Below are positions 38,423-49,971 of a stretch of 64,000 bases of DNA, one piece after another. The DNA lies in the NCBI GenBank assembly GCA_019095985.1, contig CM032666.1:10293908-10357907 (forward strand), written 5' to 3'. This stretch comes from Streblospio benedicti. Taxonomy: Eukaryota > Annelida > Polychaeta > Spionida > Spionidae. Below the pieces are notes generated by a model. It was given only the letters and a program-made list of their open reading frames with translations, did not search any database and had not been told where the DNA came from. Position numbers and translations under genes: made by a program. Position 1 is the stretch's first letter. Each line of letters opens with the position of its first letter.

Positions 38423-41400
38423 GCTGAGATATGTATGTATCACAACATCCCCATCTTCATCAGACTCTTAGATTTGCTACATGTACATGCTTTGATCTAT
38501 CGATATATGGACATACATGTATTCTGTCAATTGGTTTAGGTTAGTATCACTTCTGTTTGTACCACATGCTACTATCCAAATTCTATCCTAACATAGTGAC
38601 ATACACTGTTGTGAAGCATGTAATATGCAGGCTTAAAATCTACTTATCCGTTTTTGGTATGTATATCCTCATATAGAATTGAAACTTCGGAATTCTATAT
38701 TTCGTATATTGACAGTATTTTCATCGCACTACACTAGTGTACCGGCGTGCTTGATTCAAGTAATACTTTACAGCTGTTGCAAAATCACCCGAGTTCAAAT
38801 TAGTTCATTTGAACATGAAGGAGTTCTCGAGAATCAAAAACTGAGCAACACAAGGACGTGAATCTATCTTCAAAATGAACTTTGATCAATTAATTGAAGC
38901 AAGTTATAGCTGCATGTGTCAAAGCATAAACACTGCACATCCCATATAGAACCGTTACACACAGAATTGATTACTTTTCAATAATCAAATCAATACCCAG
39001 AGACCACGAAATGCAGATTTCAATATCTTCGAAAAAGATCCTTGAATGCAGTTTGACGTACTGTATAGATTTACTGCTTTTCTCATTTTCTTTTTATTTT
39101 ATTTTTGTAGAGTTATTGTAACGTAATACTGAGAGATGGCCCTTTTATCATGGCCGAAATGGTGGGCTGTCTGAAAAATAAAGTTATTATTAGATGTTTT
39201 CTGGGCACCTAAAAATATAGGTGTAACTTTCCTCAACTACGTAAATTTGCCAACGCTAGCGTCCCGTATTACAATTCAAATAATACTCTCTTACCCCCTC
39301 AAGCCATGATAAATCATTAGAAATCTTTAGTCGGTGATGACCAGTCCGTATTATATATATAGCACATGTACTTATTACGTATTACAGGGGAAGACATTAG
39401 TTTGAGAGACTTTCTTTAGCAGAGCACGGTTGAAACAGCGTAGAATAAACCCATATATTGTACGCAAACGCAAGTTACATGTAGGCCTACATGCTTATGT
39501 TCTTACGGTCATTTAATTCCATATATAAATTGACTTTACACACACTACACTATAACTTACTGTTTATTGTTTACTGGTGATTAGACAATTCGCCTGTTTC
39601 ATAAATGTGTGATGCAATGTATGGGGGGTCGAGGGGTTACAAACCTTCAAGAAATCCCAGATCCCTAATTATTTGGCCTTATTTCCCACACCCCACAAAT
39701 TTCATAGTCTTTCCCCACATCAAACTTCCCTGAAATCCAATCCCACATTGCTCTTTTTCGGCCCCCACCCCCAAATCCCTCTTCCTTAAAAACCAGCCCC
39801 ATATATTGAATTTATGATGCATACACAATGGCCGCGTGCATTGTGACTTGTGAAGTTCAGTAAAATGCCCGTTCATATTTCATCCATGAACGTATATGAT
39901 AATCTTTGGATAAATTGTATCTATGAAAGTGAGTTTGTGTTATTTTCGTATTAAGTCGTTTGGTTTCAATGAATACGATACTATGAATAGGCTGTATCAT
40001 ACTATAGGCTGTATCATAATCTTAACCTGCCAAACTCGCATCACTGCACTAAACTACAGCTATGTGGGTCTTTTTACTGCTGTTCAGTGAACTGAATATA
40101 AGTTATGTTACAGAAGATAGCACCTTTCCCAGACAGCTATACATTACATATACTGCATCACTATGATTATATATTTATGCGTAACCCAAATAGACTACCA
40201 GTATAGACAAATGTCACTTTCCATTTGTTGATAAAACAACCTAGCGTATAGCATCACTTCAATCCAGGGTTTACATATTTGGTACAGAATAGCTAGACAA
40301 TAGCTGAACTTTATGGGTGTTAATGTCTACTGCAGGGTAGGGTCGTTTGAGGATACTTCCATCAACAAAGGATGACTTTCTTAAGAATCTTGCCTTAATG
40401 ATGACGGAAGAGAACACAAAACTTTGCATGTCAAGTTGACCATCGCAATTGTAGAAAGTAGTGAATTCTGACAGCCTTCGCAAATTAGTTTATTTGTTCA
40501 TAATTTTCAAAATTACTTATCGACTTCATTGAATTCTTTATCGAAACCTAGATATTATAAACATTATTGAACATTGACTAACAATGACATGGGTCAATGG
40601 CAATGCGATATAATGTAAAATGATCAAGATTGTCAGTAATCTAATAAGAATTGTGTTCCTTTATCTTCCATACTTAACATTCAAATGGTCAATGTTGTCA
40701 GTAGCGTTTCCCAATACAGTAGATAACCAGGTAGAAATCTGCGTTGTTTTTGTTATTCCATATTTTGAAAACCAGTGCTGTCCGCCTCTGATTTAGACTA
40801 TTTCCCTATTCATTGGGAGTTGTGTTAACTTTTTATGCTGATTATCACTGTACATTGTGAAAGTATATATATATATGTGGTCCTGGTTGGATGACGTATC
40901 TGTGTTACACTCATAGGTGGACTAGTCTCATGTGGGCTGAAAGTTAAGGGTTTAATGCAGCACAAAGCATTAGTCATGTTTACATTCTTGCGTTGGACAA
41001 AGAAAGGTTACATTGCGCATTTTACTGGTTGACGGATACTGACAGTTTGAGGATGATACTGCACAGCAATTAAAGAACAAAAATTTGATATTTGAAAATG
41101 GACATGTATAGGATAGACTATGATAACAATGGAATATAGGAGGATGCACTACATAGTGTTATTATTTAGGCCGGACAGCAGTTTATAAGTGTTATGTCAT
41201 ATTTATTATAAAGGATGACATTTTCATCACAATGATGCAAGCGGCATTGACAGTTATAGGGCAATAAACTATTTTTCAATGCATGAGATAGAGTGGATAA
41301 TTTGCATAAAATGACAAAGAAAGGACAGGTAGCTTTACCAAGTCGTGCAGGCGTGTTTTTAAACTTACTCCATTTGAACCAACCCACCATTCTGTCAAGT

Positions 41401-41538
41401 CAAACTTGTTCAACATGTTTATTACCTTTTAATGCGTGGTTAGATATAATGAAGATAGTGGATTGATATAGACTATAACGATAAAGATATGGTATATGAT
41501 ATAACTTGCCAAAGACGCTAAAGGGATCGCTTTGTACA
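38423..41538. promoter_or_regulatory. Shared 5' region between two head-to-head genes
   Basis: The symporter starts leftwards at 38422 and the LRR-Ig receptor starts rightwards at 41539, so this 3.1 kb should hold both promoters and 5' UTRs. No further coding sequence is seen. Inference from layout only; no core promoter element was picked with confidence. Confidence 0.4.
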
Positions 41539-44500
41539 ATGCCGTCTGTGTTGGGTGTCAAAATGGGCTATTTCTTACTGATTGCTGTAGGTGCGGTTCT
41601 GTGCACCTTATGCACTGCAGATGGACCATGTGACACCTCTTTGTGCTCAGGGTGTAACACCACCCATCTGGATTGCCATTATGATACCCAACAAGTTAAC
41701 CTGTCTGCAATACCGATGACTGGAGCTATAGGTGTAAGTATTACTTGATGAAATTCTTCCGTAGTATTTTCATTCACAAAGCTTACCATAAAACAAAATT
41801 TCTATCAATGTATGGACGCTAGGGTAGTGAGTTCAAGTCCCACCAAGCAACGCTATTTGTTCAATCGAGACCTCTCTATTAAGACCACCACTGGTAAGAC
41901 ATGCAGTGGTCTCAATAAAGAAGTGACCTCTGTGAGGAAGTTCATGTTCGTCTGCATGTGAGGGGTTGAGACTGCAAAATGGCCTTATTATATAGAGGTT
42001 GTCTCTTTATAAAGCGTGTCATAACAGCAGATACTACTGTAATTGGTTAACTGACTAACTCAGTAACACAACCTCACACTTAATAAAACTGCCTGCCTGC
42101 CTGCCTGCCTGACTGACTGACTGACTGACTGACTGACTGACTGACTGACTGACTGACTGACTGACTGACTGACTGACTGACTGACTGACTGACTGACTGA
42201 CTGACTGACTGACTGACTGACTGCCCAGCTGACTCACTGAGACCTTAACCCTCACTTATATCTCGAAATCTAATAAACAATGCAATTCGCACGCATTTAT
42301 ACTTATCTATTAACACGCATGATGCCTCATTATTGAAAGGAGTGTCCTTGGTGGGTGGATATGTCAATGCCATAGCAGAATAATATGTCAACACTCTCGT
42401 GATTAATCCTTGATATACATTTGTGTTAAATGCTTGGCATAAAGTCGTTAATGTCCTTGGTTCACCAGCAAACATTACATACAGTTGACTGTTTCAAATA
42501 ATACATACATTTTGATATATTGCTTCACGCAATGTTATTTACATGAATTAGATAATTAATTATGTGCATCACAATGTAAATGCACGCATGGAGACTTAGT
42601 ATTTATGACAGGGTGGGCTAGGAAGATTTTAGTGCGGCCATGAAATTTTGTCACAATGTTTGAAGGTGGTCTATCATCTTTTCACACACTTTTGAGGGGT
42701 GGGTGGGGGCTATCAATTTTTTCACAGAATTGTTACCCTTATTTCTTAAAGATTCTGTAATAAGATTTACTGTTTTTATATTATGGATATCCATCAAATA
42801 GGATTTGCGTTAACTGACAATGATTGTGTTAATTGTTAGGGGGAGCGGGGGCGGATCAATTTTTATCACATGAAATTGAAGGGGTTACCAATCTTTTGCA
42901 GAGATTTGAGTTGCGACTATTAATCATTTGACAGAAAATTTATCCCTATTTCTAAAGATTTACTGTTTTTAATATTATGAATATCCATCATATAGGATTT
43001 GCGGTAACTGACAATGAAAGAGTTAACTGTTAGATGGGACCATCAATTTTCATCACATGAAATTGGGGTGGGTTGTCAAATATTTTGCAGAGATTTGAGG
43101 GGGCGGGAGCTATTAATATTTTCATAGCATTTTGGGAAAATCCTCCCATCCCATCCTGTCATAAGTACTGAATGGTCCCTTATATATATCTAATTATTAT
43201 AATGATCAACCATTAAAACATTTTTTTTTTCAGAGTTTATCCATCACCTGTGATGGATCCCTACTAACATCCATCAGTGATCTTATGAAATATCCTGGTC
43301 TGCAACACCTCAAGATCCGTGGATGTGACATGAGAATTCTCAGAGCGAATGCGTTCTCAAAACTGAAGAACCTCATTTCTTTGATTATTTCTGGCAATGA
43401 AATTTATGCAACTGATGCTACTGCGTTCAGTGATCTGAAGGTGCTGGAGGTGTTAGATATGAGTAGCAATAAGTTAAGTGAGTTGCCGGTGTTCAAGGAT
43501 TTACATGGTTTAGTAGAATTAAACTTGAGCAATAATTTGATCAGTGCAATATACGGAGAGGCGTTCACGTCTACGGTGCTACTTAGAAGTATTAATCTAG
43601 CTATCAATAAAATCAAAGATTGGAACATTAATGCATTTACAAAACTAGCGGTACTAGAACATGTCAATATGAGTAACAATGCACTCACAGTTATACCTGA
43701 ATCTGTTTCTGGATTACCTCTTCATACACTCGACTTGTCAGGGAACTTTATAACACAGATTCAGCATTTTGTTTTCAACTTGCAATACTTAGAATCTATT
43801 TACTTACAAGGAAATCGGATTACACGTGTCAATGCCACCACATTCTCGCCCACTTTGAAAATACTTCATTTGCAAAATAATGCCATACAACAGATGTCAG
43901 AAATATTTGTAGGTGCACTAAATGTGTCCCAATTAAAACAACTATACATTGGGGGAAATGCTTTTCACTGTAACTGCAAAACAATGCCATTAAGACAGTT
44001 TGTTCATTCGCACACACATTTGTTCAACATGAGTGATGAGGATAGTATGCCATGGTGTAAAACACCTTCAACATTTCCAATGGGTAGCATGGGAGACGTG
44101 TATCCATGCAGTTCTCCCATGGTCAATATCACCAACGGAAAGGACAATATTCGCTGTGAAGTTTATGGAGACCCAACTCCAAGGGTGTCATGGCTAGATC
44201 TGAGTGGACACGAACTAACTGCATCAGGTCCTTCAAAGGACATTAGTCAAACCTATATATCCTTGTCTATCGCACTCAATAAAGGAAAATACACATGCAG
44301 GGCTGTAAATGACTTTGGTGATGTTTCTGAAATGTGTATAGTTTTTGAAAAAGACGCTCCACTTATTATTGCACCACAAAATCCCCCAGAAAAGTTTATA
44401 GATCAAAATATTGATATGAAGATATTAATTGGAGCCGTGGTCGGTGCGTTTGTATTTGGCATACTTTTAACTTTGCTAATAGTTCTTTGTGCTAAAAAAT

Positions 44501-45153
44501 GTTCTTGTTGCAATCGCTCGAAACCCACAAACCCGACCAAGTTTGTGACTTGGAACTATGTGTCCAATGACAATAATAAGAAAAAACAAAGGAAGCAGGA
44601 TCACGAAGATCATTTAGGTGTACCGCCTCATTTTCACCACAGCAAAAGAGGAAAGTCAAAGGATAAAAATCAGTATGCTGAAATTCCTGCAAATAAGCGA
44701 CCACCCAAAAATAACTCGGTAGAAGCGTCAAAGAGGAAATCGTCAGGTCCTGCCCCGCCCCCTCCAGCCATCAATGCAGTACCCAGCAGACAGTCACCAG
44801 TACCCACAACATCTCAATACGCAAACCTGGAACCACCAAATCAAGAACTGCAGTACCAAAATCTAGACCCGCAACAACCCATTAGACAGCAAATAACTCC
44901 AGTACCATTCAAACGACCTGTTCAAAATATCTTCCCACCACCAAGGCCTATAGATTTCAAATCGCCGGGATCACGGGCTGGATACGAACGTTCATCTGGA
45001 CCCAGAACAGGATTCGATCGGATAAGATATCAGCATGGATCTTCTGATCCAAGACCATCCACTTCGAATGTCTTGAGTGTTGATCCCTTTGGCGGGGTGA
45101 ACTTTAAGAGGACCAGGTCATTTGGCGGTTATGGTTCAGAACTAGATGTGTGA
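41539..45153 (+). CDS. LRR-Ig single-pass receptor with ITAM-like cytoplasmic tail, 704 aa
   Basis: Two exons, 41539-41733 and 43234-45153, join in phase 0 (GGT|GTAAGT donor, T-run then CAG acceptor). The start ATG precedes a signal peptide (MGYFLLIAVGAVLCTLCTA, residues 9-27). Then come an N-terminal cysteine cap (to ~50), about nine leucine-rich repeats (~85-305), an LRRCT cap (Cys 311, 313, 340, 357), one Ig domain (Cys 373 and 420), a transmembrane helix (~461-484) followed by CAKKCSCC, a possible palmitoylation site, and a ~220-residue tail. The tail carries YAEI (546), then YANL (594) and YQNL (606) spaced like an ITAM, proline-rich SH3-type stretches, and a C-terminal ELDV that could bind a class II PDZ domain. 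It probably recognises an extracellular partner and signals through tyrosine phosphorylation. A possible ATTAAA polyadenylation signal is at 45294-45299. It could equally be a neuronal adhesion LRRIG protein. Confidence 0.92.
41865..42035. repeat. 'GAGACCTCTCTATTAAGACC' interspersed repeat in intron
   Basis: Words ATCGAGACCTCTCTATTAAG, AGTGGTCTCAATAAAG and TAGAGGTTGTCTCTTTATA recur in alternating orientation; related sequence at 34474-34600 and 6975-7065. Just upstream, GAGTTCAAGTCCCACC resembles a tRNA B box. Confidence 0.4.
42092..42224. repeat. (CTGC)n(CTGA)n microsatellite
   Basis: About 28 uninterrupted CTGA units after a few CTGC units, in the LRR-Ig intron. It creates spurious Ser-Gln/Ser-Val reading frames. 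Confidence 0.95.
42590..43182. mobile_element. Degraded MITE in the LRR-Ig intron
   Basis: Same family as 50830-51223: left remnant AGTATTTATGACAGGGTGGG, right end CCATCCTGTCATAAGTACTG, and internal repeats of TATCAATTTTT..TCAC plus GGATATCCATCA. The left terminus is truncated. Confidence 0.6.
44818..44865 (+). other. ITAM-like motif of the LRR-Ig receptor
   Basis: Codons for YANLEPPNQELQYQNL: YxxL, eight residues, YxxL. This fits the immunoreceptor tyrosine-based activation motif consensus YxxL/I-x(6-8)-YxxL/I. Confidence 0.75.
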
Positions 45154-46765
45154 GACCGTGCTGGATATATGCTAGGGGTATTTGTGGAATTGAAGTCAAT
45201 TTGGTCACATTTTTCTGACACCTTGACATCTGGAATTGATTATTCCTCTGTTTGGTTGAGGAATACTTAGACAGTCTTTTTATATTAAAATATCAAATGT
45301 TTTATCGTTTCAATGGCTCCAATATTCCTTATTGTTTGTGTTTATGTCGGGTGTGTGTGTGTGGGGGGGGGGTTCATAGAAAATATTATCGCTAGGAAAT
45401 TACGTGCAGCAGTTTGACACTTATATGAAATGTAGGTGACTCAAAAGAAAGGTAGAATTTGTATGATTTTACAACATTCAAGCGTTTATAATTAGATTTT
45501 AAACTCTAAGCGAGGGTCGTGTTTTGTATGGGTACATATCATTTATAAGAATTAGAGTTCTTTTGAACTGTACAAACCACGAATTTCACATGATGATTCA
45601 TAGTCATTAAAAGGACTTTGTGGTTTTCATGTACCAAGCTTAAACGAACATTTTTATACACGTGTAAGTGTGATATTATAACCATAATGATGATATGACG
45701 TGCGTGGGTGTAAGTACACGTATATGTGCAATGTAGACTTTAGTAATGTGTGAATGCCATCAATAGAACTATATAAGTACAATGAAACCCTTGGTCAGAC
45801 AGTCACTAAAGATCACGCAGATATTGTCGTGGTATTACATCCATGGTTAATTGGCACATTGTCTCGCCACGTCGTGTGTTACATAGTAATATATTATTTT
45901 ATATACTATCATTACCTTTGAAGCAGCTAACTCACGTTCAAACAAGCACACAGATTTCTGCGCTGCATGTTTAAGTTGGGGGAAAATCGCTTACACTAGA
46001 CCAGGAGAAGCCGGAGGAATAGAGAAAAAAAGCATAAAGACTGGGGACAGAGTATTATTAATGCAAGGAAAGACAAGCTGGCTGTATTGGCAGAACTTGC
46101 CCATTCTTATGTCCGTCATTAGAGTGGAGAGGCGATGATAACAGCAGAAAGCCAGCCAGTCACTTCGAGCATATTACTTCGAACACTACCAGTAGTATAG
46201 AGTCGACTGCTAATACTCATACTGTCACAAAGGGAAAGGTGCAGCAATTAAGCAGTAATTTTCTATAAAAAAATGAAACATAAAGGGTTTCTGTCGTGCT
46301 TTACAATGACTCCCAGGGACGATATAACTATGCACACCAGTAATAATTGAATAGAGCACAATGCAACCGGTAATTCTGGGTATCATCACAGACCTTAGAT
46401 ATTATGGAGTGTGATGCCAGTTGAAGAAAAAACTTTACACGTACACGTATGGCTTGAATGTTTCTATTCAAATGGGATATATGTCTAGCTTATTTCAACA
46501 AAATGCTATCTTCCTGACTCTTGAACTCTATTGATTCAGAATGAAGCACAAATGAGAATTAATTCTCTAGCTTGGAGCTAAGAAAGAAAGAAAGAATATA
46601 GATGTTTAAAATTTCAATTGTGTATTTTCAAAATAAATGTAATGCATAACACTGCTCCCAGGCAGACATCGCACGGGCTTTGTGTGTTTCCATAGATTCT
46701 ATAGAACGGTTCAATATTTGCGTCGCTTCAGCAGCTGAAGCGAAAGCCTTGTGTTTCGTTTGTTT
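45154..46765. other. 3' flank of the LRR-Ig gene and spacer
   Basis: No gene recognised. A GT/G-rich run lies at 45351-45372. It may contain an unrecognised 5' exon of the Link-domain gene. Confidence 0.4.
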
Positions 46766-46782
46766 ATATGTATGTATGTATG

Positions 46783-46816
<34 letters not shown>

Positions 46817-46974
46817 TGTATGTATGTATGTATGTATGTATGTATGTATGTATGTATGTATGTATGTATGTATGTATGTATGTATGTATGTATGTATGTA
46901 TGTATGTATGTATGTATGTATGTATGTATGTATGTATGTATGCATGTATGCATGTATGTATGTTTGTTTGTTTG
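46766..46974. repeat. (TATG)n microsatellite, ~200 bp
   Basis: About 48 nearly perfect ATGT units ending in GTTT units. All six frames across it are open (Tyr-Met-Cys-Val type strings) and should not be taken for genes. Confidence 0.97.
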
Positions 46975-48000
46975 TTTGTCTCCGGACAAGCTAGAGCTTT
47001 TACGCTTTGCCCGATTTCATTCAAACTTAACACAACTATTTGGTATGACCTAACAACACCAAAGTGATTTGATTTGGGGGCACTTTGTCAATTAAAATGT
47101 GCTTTCCATAGTGCCATTTTGGGTCCATTTTCAACATTTTCTGCAATAGTTTTGTTGATGCTTGTGAGAAAGCATTCAAACTTTGTACAATGCTTACATG
47201 CCTGCTGAACATTAAGTGTAATCAATTTTGGCACTTTGCCAATTGAAGTTTACCTTTCAGAGGGACATTTTAATTATTTTTTCTTTCTATTTTTCCACTA
47301 TATTTTCTATACGTGTTCGAAACATGACCATCAAATTGGCATAGTGGTTATATTGGAATAAAAGTGCTCAGAGAGCACATCGTTGCCATATTAATGTCGA
47401 CTCATGAGCAATAGATATTTACTTTAGCCATGTTTTAGAATACCTGCAATCCAATGCCAATAACATTGATGTAGGATGAGTCACACATCAAGTAAGACTT
47501 TTTTTTCTGCTTATTTTGCAAAGCAAACATCTTTATTGCTCTTGGGTCAATGTTGCTCTAGCGACGCTGTGCTCTCTGAGCACTTTTGATCTCGTTGTAT
47601 CATCATTCACATATGCAATATATAATATGCTTATATAATCCATTTGAAACGGCCTATAGTCAACAGCGTCGACGCCGTACTTACAATGTACACGGGATTA
47701 AATACAAGCTACTTATGCTGGAGGCCTAGGATGGGGTCTCATTAAAAAGAACGTTTCGTTTATACGAAACGTCATACATAACTCAATTGCAAGCGTAAGT
47801 ATTTTTGGTAATTAGGAAACATTGATATACTGGGCGATGTAAACATTGCACGTCTGTAGTAACCATTACATGGCAAGAACCTTCACCCACACCCACCCCA
47901 TCCACGAGTTGTCATGTTTTTGGGTGCTTCCATTTATCATAATTTTCAAAATTAATTATTTATTGTTTGGTGCATTTCATATTCTATCCCCCCATCTTAG
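46975..48000. other. Spacer with one small inverted-repeat element
   Basis: No gene. Besides the element at 47360-47588 there is a short palindrome ACGTTTCGTTTATACGAAAC at about 47748. Confidence 0.4.
47360..47588. mobile_element. MITE with AAAAGTGCTCAGAGAGCAC inverted ends
   Basis: Ends AAAAGTGCTCAGAGAGCACA and TGTGCTCTCTGAGCACTTTT are perfect inverted copies over 20 bases, and each end is itself a small palindrome (GTGCTC..GAGCAC). The 230 bp unit is non-coding. No target duplication was identified. Confidence 0.65.
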
Positions 48001-48499
48001 TTGCACGAGTATTCCTAAGAAGATCACCAGCCGGGCACTATTTGCTGACATACGAAGAGGGCGCGGCTTTGTGTAGGTCTGAGGGTATGGTCATGGCAAC
48101 CAAAGCCCAACTACAAACTGCTCTCAGACTTGGAATGAATGCGTATGTACACAATAAATACTTAAGCTATATAAAAATATGAAACTCGGCGTGTAGCTTC
48201 ATGATAAATAGTCCTACTATAACCGCCATGTTGCAGTTGTGTCGCTGAGCATCAATAGAAATGGGGTCATTTTCTTATGAATTATGACCATTGGGTGCCA
48301 GCCATGATTGGGTGTGTTTACAGTGTTTACGTTATGTTTCAGATGCGAATGGGGCTGGGTGGAAGGTGGACAGGCGTATTACCCTAATGTTTGGCCAACG
48401 GACGGCTGCGGGGGCAAAAATAGAGACATGCCTAACTTAGTTGGTCCTATTGGTCCGGAATGGAGAACCAGATATAATGTTTTTTGCTATAAACATTGA
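48001..48499 (+). CDS. Link (hyaluronan-binding) domain protein, last two exons
   Basis: Exons 48001-48142 and 48343-48499 join in phase 2. They encode VFLRRSPAGHYLLTYEEGAA, LCRSEGMVMATKAQLQTALR, a Cys-Glu-Trp-Gly-Trp core, GGQAYYPNVWPTDGCGG and RYNVFCYKH before the stop. Four cysteines in the order C..C..C..C with GW, YP and CGG are diagnostic of the Link/Xlink fold used by aggrecan, CD44, TSG-6 and HAPLN proteins to bind hyaluronan. The protein ends right after the domain, so this is a C-terminal Link domain. The first exon starts in phase 1, so at least one upstream exon with the signal peptide exists but was not identified. The CGGKNRDMPN segment departs from the usual CGG..GVR. Binding to hyaluronan is inferred, not shown. 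Confidence 0.82.
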
Positions 48500-48600
48500 G
48501 TTCTAGATCATAAACCTATAACAGGACAAGTTGCCATGTTGGTTGCCACTGTGGTAATTAAGAACTATAGACAGACGTTGATAAAAGACTCACTGTGCTA

Positions 48601-48606
48601 AATAAA
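48601..48606 (+). promoter_or_regulatory. Putative polyadenylation signal of the Link-domain gene
   Basis: AATAAA about 100 bases after the stop codon. Confidence 0.55.
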
Positions 48607-49128
48607 GCACACGGAAGTTATGAATTTACAACCTGCTTTCACAAAGCAAAATGGACAACCCATTTAAAAAAACTATTATAGGAATTGTAACAAATATACA
48701 TGTGTATGACAACCCTTTTGTATGCAATTATGTATTACTAATGCTTCAAATATATCAATAGAAAAAATGTCAATTATCAGTGATTCCTGTTGAATGTGTG
48801 CAGACAGGTTATGACGTACTAGTATGTGTATGTCCAAATTACATAATGTACAGCAATAATGAAATAAAAAAACAAAATACATGCTAATATCTAATTGTAT
48901 TTGCTGATGCTAATTACTTGATTCAATATTCAGAACTTGATTCATTATGTTCTGAATGCTTTGAACACCCTCTAATGTCGGTGGCGTGTGCCTGGGCCGA
49001 TAGTGATTGTGATTGTGTCCCTCGTGTTGTCTCAGTCATTGTTGCATCATGTGACAATAACATCAATATTTTGATAAGCCCATACTTTTTTACCTATATG
49101 TGTGTGTGTAAGCAAATCTTTTAGACCG
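48607..49128. other. Spacer
   Basis: No gene or repeat recognised. Confidence 0.4.
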
Positions 49129-49603
49129 TGTCCGCCAGACGTCTTTTTCAAGTTGACGTCACAGAGGATGACAGGATGTGACGTGAGGAGGTAGGTTAGT
49201 GACAGAGGGGTGGGGTGGGGGGCTCCCTGCTAGCACTGCTAGCAGCCCTTGGCCTTGTAGATTGTCATAATTATGCGATAGTGTATATGTACCTTCGTCC
49301 CGGTTCATTGTCTTTCTAATTGTGATCGCTTACCGGATCTGTCTGTCTCTTGTATTGGACTTATGACTGAGGAGCTTCGTGTTGCCCCCATTTTGATGAT
49401 CTGCTACACGAGTACCTAATTTCCTCCCTATTTCGCCAATGTACACACCCTCACAGTTTTTGCACCCACTCTTATTAACACAAGCACATGTCTCTTTTGG
49501 CTTGATTTTCTCCTTTGGATGGACCAAAATATTTATCATGGTCAAAGTCATATCCTGTCATCCTGTGTGACGATAGCTTGAAAAGGACTGTCTGACAAAG
49601 GTC
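49129..49603 (-). mobile_element. GIY-YIG endonuclease fragment flanked by inverted repeats (Penelope-like relic)
   Basis: Minus-strand coding (49551-49330) gives GCKNCEGVYIGEIGRKLGTR followed by a His, the GIY-YIG nuclease core as found at the C-terminus of Penelope-like retroelements. The coding fragment sits between arms 49129-49176 and 49548-49603, which are inverted copies with CTTTTTCAAG...GACGTCACAG...GGATGACAGGAT paired with ATCCTGTCATCCTGTGTGAC...CTTGAAAAGG. Only the nuclease end of the element is present; no reverse transcriptase is seen. No clear target duplication was found. Confidence 0.65.
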
Positions 49604-49971
49604 GCAAATATTTGCTGAGGTTAAAAAAAGTAGGGTACTTGCTCTTAAAAGCTGATGGTGTGCTGGCCTATGCTACTGTAACAGGAAGATTGGTCCACTG
49701 TGGCATGATATGGTACACAGTGCTGTGACATAGAGGGGACGTCCTATGGCTCACTCGTGGTCTTTGTGTTGTTCTTTAATGAAATATAACAACAATTTAA
49801 TTTGTAAACTTTATGAAATCATATTCTGTCACAATACACAAACGTTACCAAGATAGCTTCACATTTAACTTCATAGTAACCTTGTGCAGGTTTATTTGAA
49901 AGACTTGTCTTTAACCTTTGAAATGCAATTTCTTGGTCTGTACGTATTCCAGTGAAATTTTGATCAAGTCT
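49604..49971. other. Spacer between two relics
   Basis: No gene recognised. Confidence 0.4.

Noticed and set aside
42055-42255. Ser-Gln-Ser-Val repeat protein
   Set aside because: Translation of the CTGA microsatellite inside an intron.
46628-47067. Several ~100-codon reading frames on both strands
   Set aside because: They are translations of the TATG microsatellite (Tyr-Met-Cys-Val / His-Thr-Tyr-Ile repeats).
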